NCBI GenBank assembly: GCA_946902985.2
Contig: OX336398.1
Span: 237,444,362 to 237,508,361, forward strand
Direction of reading: 5' to 3'
From: Meconema thalassinum
Taxonomy: Eukaryota > Arthropoda > Insecta > Orthoptera > Tettigoniidae
Length of the DNA: 64,000 nt
A program made the position numbers and the translations under genes. Below are positions 59,285-64,000 of this stretch, piece by piece (positions within the stretch are counted from its first letter, which is position 1; the number at the start of each line of letters is the position of its first letter). The notes beneath the pieces were generated by a model that did not search any database, was not told the DNA's origin, and saw only the letters and a program-made list of their open reading frames with translations.

Positions 59285-59490
59285 TGTTACAAATCAATTC
59301 TTGAACTCATGTCTACAATTCAAGAATAATCACTTTATTTGTACCCAAAGAGCATCATTATCCAGGCATTACATTCTATTACTCAAGCCATGTTCCATCT
59401 TGCTCAAAAACGCCCCAAGGGTGTCAACTTACAAAAATTAACGAATTTACAGAAATACATTCTCAAAATCACAGAAACACATTCACAACA
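59285..59490 (-). repeat. BEL/Pao 5' LTR
   Basis: 206 bp, TG...CA, the partner of 50941-51143 (for example ctacaattcaagaa, tgtacccaaagagcatca, cgccccaagggtg). The visible differences, including small indels, suggest a fairly old insertion. Confidence 0.88.
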
Positions 59491-59946
59491 GACACAGCAG
59501 AACGTAATAATACGCTGACACACTGATTAAATTTAATACCGGTACAGGTGTCTGAAGGTGCAAGTTATATCAAAGAAGGAACATCTTGGGAATTAACATA
59601 ATGATGCCGAACTAATCACGGTATTTACACCGAATTGATTTTTATGTTCTAATTAGTGTTGAGACATTCATCAGTTTTAAGGCTTAATTTCGAGCACGGT
59701 GCCAAGCCAATATTTTGAATGACAATACCATGGCTATTTTGGACTAGGCTACTTTCCGACATGGTGAACGTACAGCCTAAATGCATAGTTAGAGTAATCT
59801 AAATAGAATTTAGGTCGGGTGACTGGGTGAAGAGTTATCCTCAGGCCTAAAATAAATCTGTAAAGAGGGAGATGAACAATAATGTAGGTAGCAACGTAAT
59901 GATAACTCAAACTACCGGTACGGTATACCGTACATACAGAGACACG
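59491..59946. other. No gene seen
   Basis: Flank between the BEL/Pao element and the start of the inverted duplication. Contains ccggtacggtataccgta near 59915, a small near-palindrome. Nothing coding. Confidence 0.5.
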
Positions 59947-60131
59947 TAGGCTACCACATAGGGATTCCATCACTAAAATTAGTATATCTCATGTGTATTT
60001 CGGCAAGATCTAAGTGTAAGAATACCGTATTTTATTATACCCAAAACACAAGTTCATGTAGGAAGAATTGAAATGTTCAAGACTATAATTTATTTATTAA
60101 GGATAAGTGCGCACAATGTGCATTACATTAA

Positions 60132-62393
60132 TTATTTACAAAATTCTGTAAGCGATGACAACCTTTTACTACACACGAGAGCGTGGTAAGTATCGCATGA
60201 CTTTTGACACAATTTACAAATGCACTTTGGTCTGGGCACATGGAACACCTCGGTCTCACAAATCCTGTGGTGAAAACCGTGCACCGCGAATCGGGTCACT
60301 GTGTGTCTCAAATCATAGGCAGTGCCCTTCCATTCTGTTGACGTCATGGCCGTAGTGGAGTAGAAATCAATTGGGATCTCCTTACTTTTTGCAAGTAGTT
60401 CTTGTAGCAAATCGTTGTATTGTCTTGTGGATGGTAGTTGGTGAACCAGTCGGAGTTCATCTATAAAGAAAGGTTCCCCCGCTAGTTCATACGCCAGTCT
60501 CGATGGGGTGAATTTTGACAAACAAAGCAGTCTTTTTAAGAATAAGGCTTTCACTTTCTCTTTCAGGTTATTTTTGCTTAAATTAACCCATATTATATCC
60601 AATCCATACGTTGCAATTGGTGTAACTTTTGCTTTAAAGAGTCTCAGTGCCGATTGCAGGGACATATCCCTGAGATGACTAATGTCGTTCATTGATCTGA
60701 CAGCACAGATCATTTTATCTTTGATGTGACGTGCTAATAATTTCCCTTGTATTTGCAAAGTAATTCCTAGATATTTGTAATGACTGGTTTGAAGCAAAGG
60801 TTCATCTCTGAGGTAAAGAATGTCATCTTTGGCAGTTCTTCCGCCCTTTCTGAATATCATTGCTACCGTTTTCTGAAGGTTTATTTCAAGATCGTTGTTT
60901 TGGGCCCATATTGCAAGTTGATTCAAGCTGTCTTGTAGCTCTTCTCTTGACGACAAGGTCAGAACCATATAATCGGCATATATGATGATTTTGACTTTCA
61001 GGGAACGTAAGAGACATACGACATCTGCAGTCGCGACATTAAATAGAAGAGGACTTAGAGGGTCACCATGAAGTACTCCCATTGTTTGATCGATTGGATT
61101 AGATATAGTTATTCCGTTATCTATTTCTACCTGGTTGTTAAGTAGAATATCCTTAATCAATCTGGTGATGTAGTGGTGCTCCAGACCAATCATTTCGGTG
61201 AGTTTCTTTACTAGTATGCTTCTATTAATGCGGTCGAAGGCCTTAGAGAAGTCTATGAAGACTGCATATACTTTCTGTTTTGGAAGCCTTAAAGTGTCCT
61301 GTATTATGTCGAGCAAGTAATTGACAGCTTGCAGTGACGATCTCTGCTTGCGGAAGCCAAACTGCTCTTCCGGAATTTTATCGTCTATCAGTTGTGTCAG
61401 TCTTGTTGTGAGTATTTTCATCATAAGTTTGAAAAGAGAATCTTCCAATGCAATGCCTCTATATGCATTAGGATCACTGTAGTCACCTTTCCCTTTATAC
61501 AGCATTTTTATTCTGGATCGTCTCCATGAGTCTGATATCCTTCCCTGACGTAAGCATTCGTTCATAAGATCGGTCCACGTTCCTATGAGCATCGGTGCGG
61601 CTTCTTTAAGATGTTCATTATAAATCGAGTCTGGCCCACATGCCTTTCTATCTTTACTGCTTTTTATTGCAAGTGAAAGTTCCTCTACTGTGATGGGATC
61701 GAAAGCACTTGTGTGTGGGTCAGTATCTGGTCTGGTGTCTTTTTCTTGCAAAACGTGACCAAGGTGTTGTTCCCATGTTTCAATTGGTATGTCCTTAGGA
61801 AATTTCGGTTGTATAGGTTTCAGTGCTCTGAAGGGATCCTGTTCAATTTCTTCAATTAGTATTTTCTCCTTCTTTTCTAAAAATACTTTCTTAGCCTTTT
61901 TGATGATGATCTTATAGTGTTTCCGTAGATCTGCATATGTCTTCAGTGTTGTTTCCGTTTCCTGCTTTCTCACAGCGTGAAGAGCATTGATTGTTCGTTT
62001 CCTTATTTGAAAGCATTCTTCATTAAACCATGGCTTGGCTTTCCTTGGTCTTTCTTTAACTGAAAGCACAGAATTCCGCATGGAATTCTCTAAATTCCAT
62101 AGTGCTTCATCAATGTTTCCTGCAATTATGTTATCATGTATGTCTGAGACCCTAATTGTTTGCAATTTGGTGAGATCCAATTTCCTCGATACTTTACTTT
62201 TGCTTCTTAGCGAAGGAGTTATCTGTATTCCCTGGTAGAGAACTGTGGCAATGGTGACATTGTCAATTGCACGCTGTTGGAGAACGGTGAAACCCTTATT
62301 AATGAATACGAGGTCAATTGTACTTGACCCATTTTGACATATGTATGTTTTTATTTCTTTATTGTTAGTCAGTGTTAGGCCTTCTTGTTCCAT
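60132..62393 (-). CDS. LINE reverse transcriptase with a changed catalytic motif (YADY)
   Basis: A 753-residue open frame. It begins within the endonuclease C-terminus (STIDLVFINKG), followed by RT blocks DRKACGPDSIYNEHLKEA, DPNAYRGIALEDSLFKLMM, EEQFGFRKQRSSLQAV, VYAVFIDFSKAFDRI (motif A) and VLHGDPLSPLLFN (motif B; a Q to H change in the usual QG). Motif C reads IIIYADYMVL: the second aspartate is Tyr (TAT at 60969-60971; one base from GAT). The C-terminus has CICKLCQKSCDTYHALVC, a Cys/His zinc knuckle. The endonuclease start is at 62480-62908 in another frame, so the whole is not one protein. Long open frame but predicted inactive. Confidence 0.85.
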   Translation of the reverse strand: MEQEGLTLTNNKEIKTYICQNGSSTIDLVFINKGFTVLQQRAIDNVTIATVLYQGIQITPSLRSKSKVSRKLDLTKLQTIRVSDIHDNIIAGNIDEALWNLENSMRNSVLSVKERPRKAKPWFNEECFQIRKRTINALHAVRKQETETTLKTYADLRKHYKIIIKKAKKVFLEKKEKILIEEIEQDPFRALKPIQPKFPKDIPIETWEQHLGHVLQEKDTRPDTDPHTSAFDPITVEELSLAIKSSKDRKACGPDSIYNEHLKEAAPMLIGTWTDLMNECLRQGRISDSWRRSRIKMLYKGKGDYSDPNAYRGIALEDSLFKLMMKILTTRLTQLIDDKIPEEQFGFRKQRSSLQAVNYLLDIIQDTLRLPKQKVYAVFIDFSKAFDRINRSILVKKLTEMIGLEHHYITRLIKDILLNNQVEIDNGITISNPIDQTMGVLHGDPLSPLLFNVATADVVCLLRSLKVKIIIYADYMVLTLSSREELQDSLNQLAIWAQNNDLEINLQKTVAMIFRKGGRTAKDDILYLRDEPLLQTSHYKYLGITLQIQGKLLARHIKDKMICAVRSMNDISHLRDMSLQSALRLFKAKVTPIATYGLDIIWVNLSKNNLKEKVKALFLKRLLCLSKFTPSRLAYELAGEPFFIDELRLVHQLPSTRQYNDLLQELLAKSKEIPIDFYSTTAMTSTEWKGTAYDLRHTVTRFAVHGFHHRICETEVFHVPRPKCICKLCQKSCDTYHALVCSKRLSSLTEFCK

Positions 62394-62479
62394 GTAATGC
62401 AGAAGTGTGGACGTCTTACGAGAAGGTACATCAATGCGACAGTTGAAGTCACCAGCTACTATTAGCGCATCATTCCTCG

Positions 62480-62908
62480 CTACATGACAACGCTACAGTT
62501 AGATCGTCTATTAAATCTTCTTCTCGAAAATCTGGTTGAAAGTACGCACAAAATTATGTATAAAATTGGTGTCTTCACGATTAGTATGTTGTTAGTCCGG
62601 TGCTTCACTGTAAAAGGGGATAGGCTGGGTTTCAGCAGACAAGAGATACCTCCTTTAGGCCTTCCAATGTTACTTTTGATGGCGGTATTATGGATGCAGT
62701 AAAAATCCTTTGCTCCCCAGTCTTCTGTAAGAAAAGTCTCTGTTAACAGTACTATGTCATAATCATCAAAAATATTATTTGGAGCTAGTTGTAACGCGTT
62801 CTTTATACCTTCAATGTTCCATAGAATAATCCTTATTTTATGTTGCCTTTCTGCTATATTATTACTAGAAGTTCTAATTTCTTGTTCTGGGCACTCATTT
62901 TTTCGCAC
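62480..62908 (-). pseudogene. LINE endonuclease N-terminal fragment, frameshifted from the RT
   Basis: The minus-strand frame reads IRIILWNIEGIKN, DIVLLTETFL, NIGRPKGGISCLLK and NNILIVKT, the first half of an AP endonuclease (N and E motifs). Near 62437-62460 another frame gives GDFNCRID, so there is a frameshift near 62480. It belongs to the same element as the RT frame below it. Confidence 0.8.
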
Positions 62909-63124
62909 TTCATTATGCGAGACGCGCTCCCTCGAAAAAGGGGCGATACTATAATGTATCTAGTTTGATCTGGGTGTTTTGTAATGGAAGGAGGAAGTTT
63001 TATTCGTGGTGTGGCAACATGTGCCGATTTGCAATACCAGTGCAGCAAACGAAGTTCAGTTCCACGCAGCGTAATTAAACGTGTTGACAGGTACTTTATC
63101 GTCTAACAATATAATATTTAATGT

Positions 63125-63459
63125 ACCGGGTGAGTTAGCCGTGGTGGTTACGGCATGACTGATGGCAGTCGCTCACATCCGGGAGGCGAGGAGGTTCGAA
63201 TCCCCCCGCCGGCAACCTTGAAGATGGTCTTCTCTGGTTTCCCATCTTCCTTCCAGGCAAATGCCGGGGTTGGTCCCTAACTATAGGCCACAGCCGCTAC
63301 CTTTCAACTCCTCGTCCTTACATTCCAACTTCCCTCCTTCCCTCCCCAACGGTACTTGTAGCTCACCCATTGGGTGTCCGTCTCGAAGCAGCTACAAAAC
63401 TGGCGAGCCGAACATGTCCTCGGACACTCCCGGCACTAAAAGCCATACGCTAAAAAAAA
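63125..63459 (+). mobile_element. tRNA-derived SINE 3 with 7-bp target duplication
   Basis: A box GTTAGCCGTGGTGG (63131), B box GGTTCGAATCC (near 63193), then the shared body ccttgaagatggtcttctc, ttcctggcaaatgccgggg-type block and ccacagccgctacc, ending ctaaaaaaaa. ttaatgt lies at 63118-63124 and 63460-63466, and the left paralogue has the unsplit site (aattaaatctgcttcccc). A 335-bp, full-looking SINE. Confidence 0.92.
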
Positions 63460-63736
63460 TTAATGTGCTTCCCCAAAACTAATTTGTGTATATAGGAATA
63501 GAGAAATCGAATGTAGGATTCTTAATTTCTCTGCTCTACAATCGGGCACCATTAGTTAGGTCTATATCTATTCAATTGGAAAGATAAATAGTGACGACTT
63601 ATTTGACCATGGCGGTCAACTTGCAAACATATCTCTGTGCACTTCGAGGGGTCAGAGAATACTTCATTTGTATATGAGACTGATTTGGCGTAGGCTACTG
63701 GCATAAGTAAGGTATTTAATTCTCTCTCTCTTCTAG

Positions 63737-63812
63737 CTTGCTAATCAAAATGGAGAAACAACTACTCGTCAAGAGTGAGCCAGAATGTTTGGCTCATGAA
63801 TTCCCTGACATA
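63737..63812 (+). CDS. Start exon of the acidic-protein gene, right paralogue
   Basis: tctctctctcttctag precedes CTTGCTAATCAAA-ATG; coding starts at 63750 and the exon ends CCTGACATA|GTAAGT after 21 codons, phase 0. The peptide begins MEKQLLVKSEPEC. It differs from the left copy at H6L, I7V, T15A, Y18F and M21I, conservative changes that keep a psi-K-x-E site (VKSE). The rest of the gene lies beyond the window. It is transcribed away from the left paralogue. Confidence 0.72.
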
Positions 63813-64000
63813 GTAAGTTGAATTTTAATTCGTATACGGTGTAACATTGCTATCTTAGTGATGTGCAAGGTTTACTGACATAATACAGTAGCCTACTTAA
63901 GAGTAAATGGTGCTCTAACCAGGATCTGCTAACTTTTACTTTTTAAGATACACATAACTTAGTACTCATATTGTGTCTTTATATTTAACATTTGGTAATA

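Larger units (their letters stand above)
50941..59490 (-). mobile_element. BEL/Pao LTR retrotransposon, near complete but broken
   Basis: Two LTRs (50941-51143 and 59285-59490) bracket gag and pol on the minus strand, with primer site and polypurine tract in place. Reading frames are interrupted many times. No matching target duplication is seen: the left flank is ataac, the right gacac. A 2,945-bp foreign insertion sits between pol and the 3' LTR. Without it the element is about 5.6 kb, normal for BEL/Pao. Confidence 0.9.
60090..62947 (-). mobile_element. LINE inserted in the right paralogue's promoter region, 8-bp target duplication
   Basis: actataat lies at 60082-60089 and 62948-62955; the left paralogue gives the homologous empty site (gttagaggcaatgatgtatc). 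The 2,858-bp element reads on the minus strand, has an AATA-type tail (ttaataaataa) and starts inside the endonuclease, so it is 5'-truncated. It lies upstream of the right paralogue's first exon, in opposite orientation to it. Confidence 0.88.
59947..64000 (+). repeat. Right copy of the inverted duplication (interrupted by LINE and SINE)
   Basis: Reverse-complement match to 43790-44640: 59947-60081, then after the LINE 62956-63117, then after the SINE 63467-64000. The intron 1 match runs to the window end (atatttaacatttggtaata against atatttaacaatgcgtaata), so the duplication continues beyond it, where exon 2 would follow. Confidence 0.88.

Overview
This window is eukaryotic and almost certainly from a large, transposon-rich insect genome. 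The evidence is spliced exons with GT/AG borders, tRNA-derived SINEs with Pol III B boxes, interstitial CCTAA (TTAGG-type, arthropod telomere motif) tracts, Tc1, RTE-like, Penelope, BEL/Pao and Maverick/Polinton-type sequences, and low gene density. The repertoire suggests a polyneopteran (cricket/katydid, roach or stick-insect type), but that is inference; no species marker is present. Nothing looks bacterial: no operons, Shine-Dalgarno sites or CRISPR.

Region 1 (1-2080) is the 3' part of a decayed LINE (family A) with a CAA-repeat tail; a second copy lies at 34195-35440. Region 2 (about 2081-22381) is a large imperfect palindrome. Two arms of about 4.1 kb (after removing later insertions) carry inverted copies of a broken family-B DNA polymerase of Maverick/Polinton type, and each arm ends outward in CCTAA tracts and a SINE-like sequence. 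The arms face a spacer with the polymerase N-terminus, three different tandem arrays and a 100-bp perfect-ended hairpin. Three later insertions are dated by their target duplications: a 4.09-kb TG...CA element in the left arm (gtat), an uninterrupted RTE-like LINE in the spacer array (15 bp), and a complete Tc1 element in the right arm (TA).

Region 3 (22400-35440) is nested debris: a Penelope-like fragment, several LINE fragments, and a BEL/Pao integrase split by a 3.4-kb LINE with an 8-bp target duplication.

Region 4 (33896-44640) holds the only likely host gene: candidate minus-strand exons of an acidic protein. Four of its five exons carry a psi-K-x-E (SUMO-consensus-like) motif, and one exon lies in a tandem-duplicated segment of about 3 kb. 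The start exon, promoter side and intron 1 are found again in inverted orientation at 59947-64000, so two paralogues are transcribed divergently, away from each other. The 15 kb between them contains SINEs, an RTE-like fragment and a BEL/Pao retrotransposon that itself carries a 2.9-kb insertion of unknown type. The right-hand duplicate was later hit by a LINE whose RT motif reads YADY instead of YADD and by a SINE; comparison with the left duplicate gives the empty sites of both.

No gene system with co-working parts is visible apart from the retroelements themselves. The points of most interest are the palindromic polymerase element, the duplicated psi-K-x-E exon gene with its divergent paralogue, and the unclassified insertions.
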